Below are positions 1-12,424 of a stretch of DNA of 24,378 nt, one piece after another. The notes below the pieces were generated by a model. It saw nothing but the letters and a program-made list of their open reading frames with translations. It had not been told where the DNA came from and searched no databases. The stretch is from contig JABYQS010000412.1 in assembly GCA_022592435.1 (NCBI GenBank), forward strand, positions 1-24,378, read 5' to 3'. The DNA comes from Cerioporus squamosus (Eukaryota > Basidiomycota > Agaricomycetes > Polyporales > Polyporaceae). Each line of letters starts with the position of its first letter. Position 1 is the stretch's first letter. The translations under genes were made by a program, and so were the position numbers.

Positions 1-630
1 ACTTGGCCGCGCACGACCAGTCTGCGTCGTTTACGAAGACAGGCTCAGGGCTGGTCGCGCTGAGCAGCATGAACTCGTGTTCCATGCCGACGAGGAATGA
101 CACTCCAGCCTTGTCCTCCGCTTCCCTGGGCACGAGCATTGTGCCCGAGTCAGTCCTTGCATCGACACGTCCGGGAGCTCGAGACACTCACCTGAGCAGG
201 CGATGCAGGATCGTCCGCGGGCACAAGGGCACTTCAGGTCCCTTTCCAGACGCGGGTGCCTTCTCCTGAAACCAGCCCATCACGACCGCATGCCCAGGGG
301 CATACGTACAGACCCGCCAGCTGCTCAGGTCTGGTACGTAGAGCCACTCGCCGACAGCACTGAACCCTTCTGCAATGCTTATCCCAACAACGCCGAGGGT
401 CAGCGCGGGCACGCCGATGCCGTTGCGCTTGTTGGGGTTTTCGTATAGCTTGCGGAAGGCGGCAACGGGGAGGATGCGGACGCGCGTTGTGTTGATGTAG
501 TCGATCCACTGAATGCGGACAAACTTGATGTTCGGGGTGATGAGCTTCTCCGGCGAGTTTCTTGCGAAGCGTGTTGAGTATGGCTTGCCTCGGCCTCGGT
601 GTAGAGTGGAACATGCGTACCTGAGGCCAT
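1..630 (-). CDS. Glutamine synthetase-family protein, 5' part, cut by the left edge
   Basis: This gene is a paralogue of the complete gene at 12537-14366 and belongs to the fungal glutamine synthetase/FluG C-terminal type; the exact substrate is not certain. Exon 1 runs from ATG at 630 to 192, an intron (GTGAGT..CCCAG) covers 191-126, and exon 2 starts at 125 and runs off the window. Exon 1 carries the conserved stretches IKFVRIQWIDY and VGEWLYVPDLSSWRVCTYAP. Exon 2 carries GMEHEF, whose glutamates match the metal-binding pair of the family. The visible part of exon 2 is about 88 percent identical to the paralogue, and the intron lies at the same place in the same phase. Oddity: the N-terminal frame from ATG 630 and the conserved frame from about position 557 downward do not join; one base is missing near the run at 558-560. 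An error, a damaged gene or an unseen intron are all possible. The catalytic C-terminal half lies outside the window. Confidence 0.82.
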
Positions 631-639
631 GTCGACAAG

Positions 640-1807
640 CAAAATGATAGTAATGAGGAGCGATTGCCAGTGCGTGAGACCAGGCGGACGGAGGTAACAG
701 AAGTGTGGGAGTCGTTGAAGTGCTAGTGGCCCCCAGTTGGGCATATATATCTGCGAACTGCAGGAGGTGGCAGACACCAGCTCCGTTTATACAGTGGCAA
801 TGTGGATGCGCTGTTGGGCGGATATCAGTACGGGATGCACGCGTTACGAGCTAGAGTGTGTCATCGTACGTACGAAGGGCAGCGAGGAAACACTGGGAGC
901 AGGATCAAATACTCCGTTCTCGGGCTCACTCAATTGCAATCTAGCGAGCGGGGATTTGCGCGGAGAGCTTGCCCTGCGACTGAAGCACGCGCACTAAGTA
1001 GCCTGACGTCGTACACATGGTATCCACTATCCTAGAGAAATTCCTCAGTGTGCACGCAACCAAGTGCTACACGCCGCCATACGCAACGATGTACAAGGAA
1101 GTCAAAACGCGGGCTCTACCCAAGGAAAACGCGCACGCGACAGGTCACAACCATACTGACAGCCTCGTACGTACCTCTAAGAGAATCTAATCCAGTCGCC
1201 TATAGCCAAATGCGCAACCTGATCTAATGGTTCGGGAATCGAAAATCATAAGATAGAGAGGTAGTCATTAGGGGTCGTTAAATACTAACCGACGAAGGGT
1301 AAAGAAGACGTTGGACAAGAGGAGAGGCAAGAGAGATGAGGGGGAGAGTGTCAGAAAGTATGTACATATATGCGTGGTGCGGCGAGGCGAGGGCATAGAA
1401 GGCAAGCGGCAAGGGACAAGGAAGGAAGGAGGACGGGAAAGGGACAGACAACACAAGGAGGGTCGGATACTGCCGGACATGCACGGCAGGTGGTGGTCGG
1501 AACAAGGCGAAGACAGTGATGCCAGACCGTTCGCAAAGGCGCATTAACAGATGACAAGTGGGGTGACGACAAGGAGGTGAGAAGGGAGACTAGATGATGA
1601 CGAGAGTTATCCAGGAGAGTGAGAGAGGGATGCATGAGACAATCTGCGAGTGCGAAAGGCAAACACGAAAGGCACGATGAGGAGAAATCCGGGATATCGG
1701 GGGAAAGGGAACACGTTGTGGTATGCGTGCGGAAAGCGAATCCTTCACCTACATGCGTCGTACATGGCCAATTTTTACTTGCTGCTGCTGCGAATACTCC
1801 ATCCATC
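640..1807. other. Intergenic region, purine-rich in part
   Basis: This is the gap between the 3' end of the FHA gene and the start of the left glutamine synthetase-like gene, both on the minus strand. About 1310-1470 and 1560-1700 are strongly purine-rich on the plus strand (repeated GAGG, GGAAGG and GAGAG words). They may belong to the FHA gene's 3' untranslated region or to promoter DNA. Open frames here are low-complexity and have no recognisable domain. I see no RNA gene. Confidence 0.6.
743..750 (-). promoter_or_regulatory. Probable TATA box of the left glutamine synthetase-like gene
   Basis: An ATATATAT run on the minus strand lies about 114 bases upstream of the ATG at 630. The right-hand paralogue has a TATATA at nearly the same distance, which supports a functional element. 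No transcript start is known. Confidence 0.45.
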
Positions 1808-4532
1808 CTATACCGTCACCTCGGGCTTCACCCGCCACATCACCGCGAGTGTCGCCACTGTTAGCATCGTAATGCCTATCGCTGCCGACGCGGTGTGATA
1901 TGGATGCTGGAACGCAACATCCGCATTAGGGCGGACAGGGGCAGGGAACGACACTGCGGAACTCACAGGAGCCTTGGGTGGCTGTTGCGCATGCGCGCGT
2001 GCGTCTGCTGTCGCAGCAGGGGCGACTTTCGACGTCGAAATCGGCTGGTTGACCACAGACGACTCCGGTGTGATCGGGAAGGGCATTTTACTGCTGCCCT
2101 CCGGGGCGTCGCCCCGTTCCGGGTCACTCGGGTGTAACCCTTCGGAATCGCTCGAGTCGTCCACAGACCATGGTGATCGCCGACGGGGACCAGAATACGA
2201 AGCTTCACTTCCCTCCGCGTCGTGCGACGACACGTTCTCGGGCATGTCGTCCGTCGGAGCCGGGGAAATCGACCGCGATCGCGTCCGTCCTCTTGACGCA
2301 CTGACCCGTTTCCGTTGTCTTCTCGGACGGGTCGAATCAGCCGATAGGCTCCTGGGACTGGGAGGAGTGACAAGACCGCCGCTCGTGTGAGGCTTCGCGT
2401 TGCCGTTCATGCGGCCGTGCTGCTGTTGCGCCTGAAAGGACGCCAGCGACAGAAGACCCGACTCGACTTTCGCGGCTGCGTTAGTCACAGTTTCCTCCGC
2501 GGCGCGCATCCGGGTCTCCCACTCCTCCTTCGCGCGACGCAACCGATCCCGCTCCTCCGCGAAGTCCTCCTGCACGCTGCTCCACCTCCCCTCGACGTTC
2601 TTCTTCCACTCCGAGAACATCGCCGTGAGCGACTCACGCTCCTCTTTCCGCGCCTCCTCGACCGCTGCAGCAGGCACGGAAGGCTCTGCCGGCGCGGAGC
2701 GGGCCGCCTCCGATGCATGGACCAGCTGGTCGGTCACCTCCGCCTGAGCTTGAACCTGCGTCTGGGTCACCTGGACGGCGTTCTCGAGGGAAGCGACCTT
2801 GGCCTCCAGGACGGAGATCGTCGATTGCGCGCTGGCGTGCTGGGCTTCGAGAGAGCGCGAGAGCTCGAGCGCCATTTCCAACTGCTTGGCAAGCGCATTC
2901 AACCGATCAGTGAAATCGTCGGGAACAGCAGCGGGTGCAGGAGGCGAGGGTGATGGCGGCCGTGGTCGGTGGTCGTTCACCGCAGGCTTCCGGAACTGAT
3001 GGTGTTCCTGCTCCTCGTCGTCCTCAGAAATGCCCATACCGGTTGGTTCCGGAGTGCGAGGACGACCCAGCTCGTCTCTCCTTCGTCGCCGCTCTTCCTC
3101 CTCTTCCGCAGCAATCTGCTCCTCATCCTCTTCATCCACCGGCTCCAATTCGTGGGGAACAACGGTCGAGACGCTCCTCGCATCATCATCGTCAGACGTG
3201 AACTCGTTATCGTCGTCGTGGTGGTCGTGCGAGCGGCGGGAGCTAGTGACACGGAAGAGTTCCATCTCCCGTTTTCGCTCTTCCATAGCGTCCCGAAGCG
3301 AGCTCACTTCCCGCTTAACCGCCTCGTGCTCAGCAAGCACACCCTCAAGCGTCCGGACCTTGTCGACGTGGTCAGCGAGGGATCGTTGGGTTTCCTGCAG
3401 CTGAGCCTGGAGCTCGGCAACACCCGTGGACGGCTCGGGTTGAGCCGCCGCCCGCTGCTGACTCTCCTCCGCTGCGCGAGCTGCTTGTGCGGGCATTACA
3501 GGTGGCAATGTAGAGGGATACGGCGGCAGGTTTGGCGGCTACATCGGCGGGATCGGGGTTAGGTTGATCAAGAGTGCATACAGCCGAGCACGTACGAGGT
3601 TCCCACCAAGGGTGTCATGAATCTCTGCGAGCCCACTGCTGAGCGAGTGCAGCTCGGCACCCGTCTCGCGGCTCTTCTGGAGCTCGCCCTGCAATCGGCT
3701 GAGGATGTGGTCGAACGTGAGCCCACTCTTCCCCGGAACGCGGACGTTCCCGCCCATGCCGCCCATCCCAACCAAGCCCTGCGACTGCAGCGTTGGCCGC
3801 CGTTGCGGGCCCGCTGCGCCATTTGAGCTTCCCTGACCGTTTCCAACAAAGTTGAACGCGCTGTTGCCGGGGCCGGGTTGGTTCGGCATCGAGTTGATGT
3901 AGCCCTGCGCGCCCTGCTGTTGCGCCTGTGCTTCGGCGCGTTGCGCGGCCTGCGCGTCGAGCTCCGTGAATACGCACACGACGCGTGCCGCTACCTTGTG
4001 GTGGACGATCGTCTTGTTGTCCTCCCCGACGATGTCGATGCCAAATTCCTGCAGACGGGGCGTGAGACACGGCGCTCAGGGCGCGTCATACGAGGAGCTC
4101 CTGCACGTACGACGATGTCGTCGGTCTTGAGCTCATAAGGCTCAGACTCGAGCCCCTCCGGGCTGAGCCGCTCGCCGTTGATGAAGGTGCCGTTGGAGCT
4201 TTTGACATCCTTTATGTAGATCTGGGTGACGGGTGGTACGGGTCAGCGCGACGCGGTCGACGGGGGCGCACTGCGGGGCCCGTCTGGCGCAGAAAGCGCA
4301 CCTTTCCGTTCTCCTCCCACACCTCTGCGTGTTGCCGGCTGAGCACCTTGGAGTCGAAGTAGCCATTGCGTTCTGCGGGGACAGTCTTCGCGTTGGTCTG
4401 GCGGCCGATCTTGACGCGCTGGTTGTTGACGAGGGAGATGTGTTTGGGGACGAAGGAGTCGTTGAGGGGATAGAGGTAGAGGGCAGGGAGGGGCACGGGG
4501 ACGTGCGGGGAGGCGAAGGGGGCAGGCATCAT
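1808..4532 (-). CDS. FHA-domain tail-anchored protein, SLMAP/PRO45/HAM-4-like STRIPAK subunit
   Basis: Four exons: 4532-4302, 4221-4111, 4048-3596 and 3538-1808, giving about 841 residues. The introns are 80, 62 and 57 bases, all GT..AG and in phase 0. Residues about 40-120 form an FHA phosphothreonine-binding domain: VKIGRQ, then SRQHAEVW, then [13 protein letters not shown], with the key GR, SxxH and NG residues present. The first two introns interrupt this domain. A Gln/Gly/Asn-rich linker follows, then long charged heptad-like stretches typical of coiled coil, an acidic segment and a Ser/Arg/Pro-rich segment. The last 25 residues contain a hydrophobic helix ([15 protein letters not shown]), which suits a C-terminal tail anchor. 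FHA plus coiled coil plus tail anchor is the architecture of SLMAP and its fungal counterparts in the STRIPAK phosphatase-kinase complex at the ER and nuclear envelope, which governs hyphal fusion and fruiting. The start is the first of two adjacent ATGs. The assignment rests on architecture and motifs, not on an alignment. Confidence 0.85.
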
Positions 4533-7206
4533 GGACGCCGTCGTCAACAACGAGCAGGACAGTTACAGGAGAGGCCTTTGTTGTCCTCTGTTTGGCACCT
4601 CTGACTCTGCCATACGCACTCTCCCACCACCACGTGGCTCGCATCCTATAGCGGCCACTCCACCTCCCGCGCCGTCCCTCTCCCCGGGCCTTCTCAGCTG
4701 TTCCCCGCATCATGTGTGCGGCGAATCCTGGCCCAGATCTCTCCCATGCCTGTCTCCTCAGCTCGTCTTACGGCATGCAATCAACCGCGAACGACCTCGA
4801 CATATGTGTCCCGAGCAGCGCATCGATGAGGCACGGATGCGCCCGCTATGCCGGCATGCACAGATATGGCGTGGTTGGCGGGATTCACCATCCAGGTCTC
4901 TGCATATCTGACAGAGGTCTTCGTTCGGACGGCTTGTACCCGTCGGTCTTCTGACTCCTTGTCAGCACCCGGGATGGAGCGGTGACGTTTTGCTGTGGCT
5001 TATAACGGTGTGAAGAGGTCCCTCCGACCATGCTCTAATCGTACTAGCACCCAGGCATCTCCTGCTCTCAAGTCTCTGCGCGGCACGGAAGAAGACTTCG
5101 GAAGCGCACTGCAGACCTTGCTCTAGGCTCTCCGACCGCGGAAGACGTACGACATGCGACGATCCTCCAGTCCTGCAGCGTCATGCTTGCCAGCTCGCAC
5201 GACCGTCGATCCTTGCTATTCTCCAGCGAGAACCTCGGGGAAAGAAGGCATCGTCAGATACCGAGGCTGCATCGCCTTCCCGTCGACAAAGTTCCTCGAC
5301 CACAACCAAGGCGACCTTTCTGCACCGGACTACCACCCGTCAAACTCTACATGCTCCTCGCACCGGCGAACATCAGCACAACCGTCTACATAGCCTAGTA
5401 CGCACGCATCCCTGTCTTCTGCACGTGGATCTAACGGGGCGCCCGACGCTAGAGCGAGTAACTTTGTATCCTTTTCCAGCACTGCCTTGCTACGCATCGT
5501 CCAGACCCAAACAACAACAGGCCTGCCACCATTCAGTGTGTGGGCGCAATTGCACCCTACAGACTTTTGATCCGGCAGAACCTAACCGTCGACGTCGTCC
5601 TCGTCCTCGGACGCGAAGTGCTCGATGACGGCAAACCCCACCGAAAAGAGCCTCGACTTGCAACCAAAAACGCAGCAAGGCGTTTCCTTCTCCGGGCTTC
5701 GGAACGCGCTCCCCAGCACCGCCGCGCCTTCTCCCGCCGGCGATACCATGGCACATAGCGTAATCTGCTACTTATCTTTGCATCCACGGTGATCGCGACT
5801 CTGACGCTGTTCGCACCCCACCGCCGGGACCTCGGGGAGATGACATTGACCAGCGTGTCCACCGTCCAAGCCAGTCGTGTTTTGCGAGCACTGTGTGTAT
5901 CGTGTGTAACCCGAGTCCCAATGTCACTTGCACCGACCTCTCACGAAGCTCGTTTAGGTCTTGCTTTCCTGCTTTGACGGCTCCGGCCTCAAACGTAACG
6001 CACACACCATCGCGTGGCAGAAGCCAGCTTCAGGCAGGCCGCTGTATACCCTACGCAGAGGCGGATGTAAGCACCATGCAATGGTGGCCCGGTCCAAGCA
6101 CGTTTGGTAAACTATTGTACTCCCACTGATCCTGGGGCTCAATGCAGGGTCGCACCGCCGTGCCTCTCATATGACTCACGCGCTCTATCGCTACGCGCGC
6201 CGCTCTCTGAGCGCGAGCTCGCCAAGCACTCCCGGGCCCATCTTGCGATTCAACGTCCCCAAGGCCTAGGGAGAGTACATCTCCAAGTCACACCAACAAC
6301 CGCCACCGCCTCGTGTATCTCGACATCCCAAGAGAAGTACCCAGCAGACGAGCGTCCGATGACAGCGATAGCCTCGTCGCCGGACTCCCGGGGGCTGGAA
6401 GTGGAACGCTGGGAACGCCGCCCACAGAGGGTTAACGCGGCTACCGGGGCAAAGAGAGAGACACGCGGCGCGCCGTGTCATGCGACCCGTACGTGGGGGC
6501 CGTCTCCTGCCGTCAATTAGGCTAGTATAGAACTGTGCACGCACGTTGGCGCAGTCGCCGGTCCCAAGTCGTCGTCCAACTCCAGTCTACGAGGGGAGAG
6601 CTTGTATGTATTTTCGCTGGCGTCGTGCGGCTTTAATCCGAGTCGTGGCATGGTCGTAACAAAGGGCACAGACTGGGAGAGGGCAGAGAACCGAGCACCG
6701 AGAGTCGAGACGTATGCGCAGGTCTATGGAGCTAAGGCTAAGTATGAAGAGCGTCCGGGTCAGGCTGATGAGTCACAGGACTGAGTACGGGGTCTGGAGA
6801 CGAGATCAGAGGGAGAGCGGGAAAATGGGAAAGACAGATAGTACACTAACATATACTTAACACGGCGAATATACGCTTCCAATAAATGGCGAACCCCTAC
6901 GACGGCTATGTTACACTAATATGGCAAAGGATCAGATATACACAGATGAACGACGAAAGAGGCCGAGGACGAGGACGAAACGAGGACGGAACGAGAAGCA
7001 GAGGGAGAAAACCGAAACCGAGCCATGGTATCCTGGAGATCGCTAGCGCTGCAGATAGAAGACCGTTCCATATTGAAGCAAGTGCGGGCCAATCATTAGA
7101 GGTGAGATGAGGAAGCCATCGACGTGCGAAGAGCCCTGTGGAGACGCGTTGGGTACGGGCGCCAAACGCAGGAAAAGGGAAGCGACTAACCATCGCCGGT
7201 CACAGA
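4533..7206. other. Long gene-poor stretch
   Basis: About 2.7 kb lie between the start of the FHA gene and the 3' end of the F-box-like gene, so promoter and terminator DNA are expected at the two ends. No open frame carries a recognised domain. A minus-strand frame ending at 5582 (from ATG 5749) has coding-like third-base GC and an acidic end, but I could not build a gene around it. About 6955-7015 is purine-rich, with an imperfect GAGGAC repeat. I see no tRNA B-box, transposon end or long repeat. Confidence 0.5.
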
Positions 7207-9062
7207 TCACACCCGCGGTGTGTCCTGAAGCATTTCTCGTATCCGCTCACCCTCCGCAGCGGTAAGAAGCTCCAGCGAAGGATCGCGAGCCTCGTCCGCT
7301 GGACGGGAGACGATTCTGAACCAGTGGCAGTTGACGCGGTACATGCCGGTCAAGGGGTCGCTCTTGTCGCTGTCGTGGTGGCCGACGGCGATGTAGGAGA
7401 GCGTCTTGACGCTGCGTGCCAGCATACGTGCGACGTGAGTAATGCGGCGCCGGTTGGCGTCAGCTACCGAGGAATCCGAGCTTCCATCGGCGCCAGCGCC
7501 AGAGTATGCAATGCAGAGTCCCACAATCGACTTGGCTCGCATGATCTCAAGGTTACGCTCCTTTACGGAATATCAGGTGAGCCCGCTGGCGCGCAAGGTA
7601 TTCAATGACTGGGTACACGTACGACCCATTCCTGGAAGGCATGCCATTCCATGCTTGCGCGACTCCCGCTGTTCAGGATGAGTTCGAGGTATCGGAGGGA
7701 AGGCATCGACGTCTTCATCCGCTCGAGCATGGTCTTCGACAAGGTGTGGGCGACGGTACACGAGAGGACCACGGGATTCGTCTTCTCCATGAGTGGGAGC
7801 GTCTTCAGGTCGTGCTGCGTGCCGTGCCTCGCGCCGATAGCGTACTGGAGCTGCAGCCGGCGCACAGGTGAGGGGAAGGAGGGGATGGGGGCGCTCGTCT
7901 CGAGATAGTCTAGCTCCGGCCAACAGGTCGCCGGACCTGTCTCCTGCTTGACGGAGAATTCCAAGTAGAACGTGAGCCGCCGCAGGTTGGGAAACGCATG
8001 CGCGAGCTCGGAGATTTTAGCAATGCGACCGCCGATGTCGAGCGTGTGGACGTTCGGCCAGATGTATCGGTCGACGACGCTCTCGAGCATGCATCCGCAC
8101 TCCCAGAGCTTGATGTGCTGGAAGGAATTGATGTACTGGCCAAACGGTGTCACGTCTCCCTGCGGCCGCGGACCGTCCTTCCAGAGCCCGTTCTCGATGA
8201 TCGCAGGCCGACTACGGAGCAGAGAGATCGCTTTGAGGCAGAAATTACCGATGTAGTACAGGGACAGCTCCTTGAGGTTAGGGAGCTCGGCAAGACCCTC
8301 GTACACGGAGGGATGTGACTGGAAGAGGGGCTCGGCGTCGCGTATGTGGAGGACCCGCAGGTTGGTTGCCTCCTGGAGGAGTCGGGCAAGGGAGTCGGCG
8401 GGAGAGAAGTCGGCGTCCCAGCCGTCCCTGAAGCCTGTGTTCGAGGGACGGGCGAAAGCGAGGTCAAGGAGGCGGAGAGACCTGAGGTGTCTCATGCGGG
8501 TCTTCGGATCCGCAAGCATGAAGGTGCAGAACAATTCCAGACGGTCGGGACCCTCCAAACGGCGGCGACCGTCGTCGCGGGCCTCGTCGTTCTTCTCCTC
8601 GTCGGGGTCTCCAATGGTCACGTCGGAGAGGATGCGCGGCATGGCAATCTCGTAGGCGTCCCTGCAGGTGCGCGCGAACTGGACGGCATCGGGGACGGGG
8701 CAGAAGTGGGAGATGGCGGAGAGGACGTCGCGGTTGAGGGATAGGAGCTCGATGCTTTGGAACGGGGACCATACGGGGATGTGCGGGGTGTTGGTGCGTG
8801 GGGCTGGGTCGCCTCGGGCGGGGGCATGGCGGGCGACGGGCTCGTAGAAGGACTCACCAGAGGGCATTTGGATGGTCAGTGGGACGGAGCCGTGTGTGGC
8901 ATGGAAGAGGTAGCAGTTGATGATAGTGGGGACGGGGGACGGGGCGAGAGGGGGGAAGGAGGGCTTGCGGGGGTCATGGATGAATATAGGCTCTGGATCC
9001 GGTTGACACTGGCAGGAGTGATCGGGCGCGGATTCGTCGTAAAAATGGTGGTAGCAGAGCAT
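7207..9062 (-). CDS. F-box-like protein with leucine-rich C-terminal region
   Basis: Two exons, 9062-7623 and 7560-7207, separated by a 62-base intron (GTACGT..TAAAG, with a CTCAC branch-like sequence), give about 597 residues. Residues about 103-150 fit an F-box: a leading SIELLSLNRDVLSAISHF helix, then ARTCRDAYEIAMPRIL and the closing hydrophobic strand. Such domains bind Skp1 in SCF ubiquitin ligases. The rest has recurring Leu-x-x-Leu and 'LRxL' patterns (for example NLKELSLYYIGN and FPNLRRLTFYLEF). This is the usual form of basidiomycete F-box proteins, whose degenerate leucine-rich repeats are thought to recognise targets. If the intron is not removed, the frame stops at 7602 instead. 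The first 100 residues are Pro/Ser-rich and contain no domain I know. The start at 9062 is the first ATG in the frame. The F-box match is by pattern only, and no specific target can be inferred. Confidence 0.68.
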
Positions 9063-11981
9063 GTTTTCGTCGATCGGGACAAGACGCAGAGCCACGCGCA
9101 CTCGGACGCGGACACAGATGCGGGGCGGGGGCGACCAGTCTCAGTCTGTGACGGCCTGTCGCGAGCCTCGTTGTCCGCCTCTCCGCCTTTTCCACGCCTC
9201 GCTTCCCCCTGCTTCTTGCCCGGCTCCGTACGCGAGAGAACCACGTCCGCCGTCTTCTCCAGCCCACACAACGCCTGCGTCCGACCCCCAAGCCTTCTCT
9301 CGCCCTCCTGAGAGCCATCGCGATGCGCGCGCAGCTGACCCACCAGCGAGCACAGCACAGCCCAGCGCACATTTCAGGCCCCAATTCCACCCCTCTGGCA
9401 CGATCGAGTCTAGCGCCAGCGTTCTGATTGCGTTTGCAAGCGTTTGCCCGGGTCGAGACCCGAGGCGTAATGCATCATCTCAACTGTTCATCCAGCACAC
9501 GACAGACTGCAGCGGCCAACCGAGCTGACTCAGTGCGCGCGGGGCCGCCGCCGTGCACGACGAGCACCGTGCTGGCCAGCAGCGGCGGGAGAAGGACGCA
9601 GACCGTGGTACTGGCAGATCGACCCTTGGCTTCCTCGTCGTATCGATCATTCCCGATCACAGCACATAATAAACCACTTACGACAGCGGGGTTGACACTG
9701 AGACCAACCACACCGACACAAGACCACAGATCCCCGGCGTCTCCGCCCCTATCCGAGCCCTCCTCCGCCATTCTGCAGCTCTCTTCGACCTTCGATGCCC
9801 AAGAGCGAGGCGGCGGGCATATGGGAAGATGCAGGACGACGGCCGATGGAGGAGACAATTGGCGCGAGGCACGCTGCGCAGCGTCTGAATAGACTCAAGC
9901 GCACGCTCCTGCTCGCCCTGTATAGCTGCTCGTCCACCAGAAGAGAGCAGTGCGGCTGTACAGGCAGCCCACGCCCCGATTTGTGCCGTTGTGTTCACGC
10001 CCACTGTCAGCTCTCGGGCCCACCGCTCCCGCTCAGTACTGCCTGCTGGCAGCCAAAGGCAGGTTCCCTGTCAGGATCCGCGCCCTCCTCGCTGCTCTAC
10101 ATCGGTTCCTGTCCGTCGAAGGCGGTGAGTAACGCTTGTCCTGTACGTACTCCACTCCTCCCTGCGCCTGTCCGGGCGTCGGAGGAGCGGGCTGCCTCCC
10201 AGATAATACAGAGGGAAATTGACCGAAGGCTGCACTACTGTGATGTGCTCACTGCTTCCTGGGCGAATCCAAACGGTCTCAAGCAGATACTCGGCTCGGA
10301 TATCGTCCGCCCTGTGAGCCGGACGAAACCCCCCACGCCTACGGCGCGATCCCCGCCCTCCGCGGTCAAAATATTCAGAGCTGACTTTGGGCAGCACTCA
10401 AGCCCGATATGTACGAGCAGCTCGGGCTCCGGTACGCGGATGCACGAGGAGGCATGCTCCAGCGCCGTGATCTCGACTCAGGTTCAAGTCCAGCGACGCC
10501 GCCATATATCATGCCCATCAGCCTCTTTGCCTAGACCAGTTACACTCGCCCTTGGCGCCTGCGAGGCTCCACGGGCATGCAGCTCGCCCGTCCCCCGCTC
10601 TCCGCCGCTGCCGCTTCTCCTCTGCATTGTCACCTGTGGCGGAGGTGTGTACGCCATTTTTGCTGACAGTGATTGCTTGTCGGCTTCATGAATGTTCGTT
10701 CTGACCGCGACTCCCTTTTCCGAAGCTCTAGCAGGGTTCGGGAACGGCGTGTACTGGTAGCTGCACTCCCAGATATAATCGACGCTCGAAGGGGCTTGGA
10801 TCGGCGTGGGGCAGGATACCGAGCTGAGTCCCAAGCAGGTCTTGCCCGCCCCTCGCTCCACCCTCCACGAGACTGACGGTGAGTGTTCGTGGCATTTCAA
10901 CGCCACGTAATGAGCTGCAATCTACACGAGTAGAGACGCAGGAAGGCAGAGTTTCCGAAGGCACGGAGGGCAGTAGTGGAGTCGCTTGTGCCGTCTGCCT
11001 CAGATGCCGGCTTGAGCTTGAGTCGGAGAATGCGTACGCGTGCTCTTCCCCACAAGCGAAGGATTGACTTTGCCAGGGGTCCAAGGACCTTGCATCCGCT
11101 CGGGTTGCTGTTCGACCTGCCTTCGAGTTGGAGTTTCGTACAAGGGAAGTCACGGGTCGATCGTCAGTGTGCGTGTGCTGCGCCACTCAGCCTGAGGATC
11201 AACGCTGCCTCTCGCTCGGCTCCGCACGATACGACGGCGCCCTTTGACGATGACCTTCGGACGTGGAGCTCGAGCACGCCACTGGTGGCAGCCAGTTATG
11301 CGGGGAACCGTCTGTCCGAGATGGCTTGCTGAGCCGTTGAAAGGAGAGCCAGACCCCTTTCGAGGAGCGGTCTCCCGTTCTTGCACACGCACGTCTCCAT
11401 GCTTACCTTGAAGCTTCACCGATCGAAGGGGCGGATAGAGCTTGGGGTTTTAGCACATCCGCTGTCAGTGCCGTCGCAGTCAAGCTCGCCGATAGTTTCC
11501 GACTACAAACTGCTTTTGCTGCTGCATTCGGAGAGTCACCTTGAGTAAGCTGCCATGCCTGATTAGCCACTGATTTGCGCCTTCAACCGGTGATCTGGAC
11601 GGCTAACCAAGAGGAGCGTTCGCGTTGTTAACGATACATTCTCTGACGAACGAGCAAGTCCCGGGCGGCGCCGCTCCCTGCACACAACACCCTTCAGAGC
11701 AGAGAGACTGTGTCACGGACCCGACTAGCTTGCGAGGCCTCACTTAGGCTGCATCGTGTCGGTCGTTAGTACTCTAAGTTGCTGCTTACTTATTCCGCAG
11801 CTGTTGACTACTTCTGGATTCGACTTGCTGGATCTTCGTGTGTATGATGAAGTCACGGTCGCGCAATCGGGCCCTAACGTTGTCACAATCCGAGGTTAGT
11901 ACATCCGCCGTACGACGGCGTGGACTCGCATTCAGGTGGCGGACCATCCCACGTCGCTCGTCTCGGTGCCTTTTCTATGTA

Positions 11982-11998
11982 GCATGCCTTCGGCATGC
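11982..11998. repeat. Perfect short inverted repeat
   Basis: GCATGCC and GGCATGC form a 7-base-pair stem around a three-base loop. It lies in the gene-poor stretch about 540 bases upstream of the right glutamine synthetase-like gene. It could be a chance palindrome or a protein-binding site. Confidence 0.5.
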
Positions 11999-12418
11999 CT
12001 TGTCATGATTGTTTGTGTATACCGCTGTCGTGATGCCGACTCGCCTGCAACATGCGAGACGCCTGAGAACGACGCGAGACTCAGATATCCGTGCGGATCG
12101 GGGCTCTGACACTGTACAGTTATGGGCGCCTGCGCACAGCACTTGCCCCTTATGGAACTGGTATGTCTGAGTCTGACTTCCGTCGCTATCAACCGCGCAA
12201 GCACTGAATCCTCCCTTGACTGCAACTTGACCGTGCCATCTCGCGATCTACGCCCGTTGCGGCGCCAGCGGCAAGTACCCGGTTTTACTGAGTTCAAGAC
12301 ATACCGCAGACACGTTATACGCGACCTTGGTAAGCGTTACTTCATGCTAAGACCCCTACCCGCAGTGTGAGACACGAGGCTGATTGTCGATTTGAAACAC
12401 GAACCGCCGAAGCAGGCA

Positions 12419-12424
12419 TATATA
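12419..12424 (+). promoter_or_regulatory. Probable TATA box of the right glutamine synthetase-like gene
   Basis: TATATA, inside GGCATATATACCCCAAG, ends 113 bases before the ATG at 12537. The left paralogue has the same element at about 114 bases, followed by a similar CCCAA. Confidence 0.5.

Noticed and set aside
1268..1806. Overlapping minus-strand open frames rich in Ser, Pro and Leu.
   Set aside because: They are the complement of a purine-rich tract, low in complexity, and contain no domain.
5582..6651. A possible multi-exon minus-strand gene with start near 6651 and stop at 5582.
   Set aside because: The last part has high third-base GC, but every joining model needs weak donors (GTAGC, GTGGC) or introns under 50 bases, and several frames look equally good. 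RNA-seq would decide.
10478..10495. A plus-strand GGTTCAAGTCC resembling a tRNA B-box.
   Set aside because: No T-stem pairing, A-box or acceptor stem could be found around it.
9795..10691. A plus-strand open frame of 298 codons with a real ATG.
   Set aside because: It has no domain or motif I recognise, it is Ser/Pro/Arg/Cys-rich like other non-coding frames here, and no clear flanking exons could be found. A database search for homologues would decide.
11370..11910. Plus-strand stretches at about 11370-11550 and 11800-11880 that read like exons (for example AVSAVAVKLADSFRLQTAF).
   Set aside because: Third-base GC of the first stretch is only about 40 percent, well below the genes in this window, and the splice donors needed are weak.
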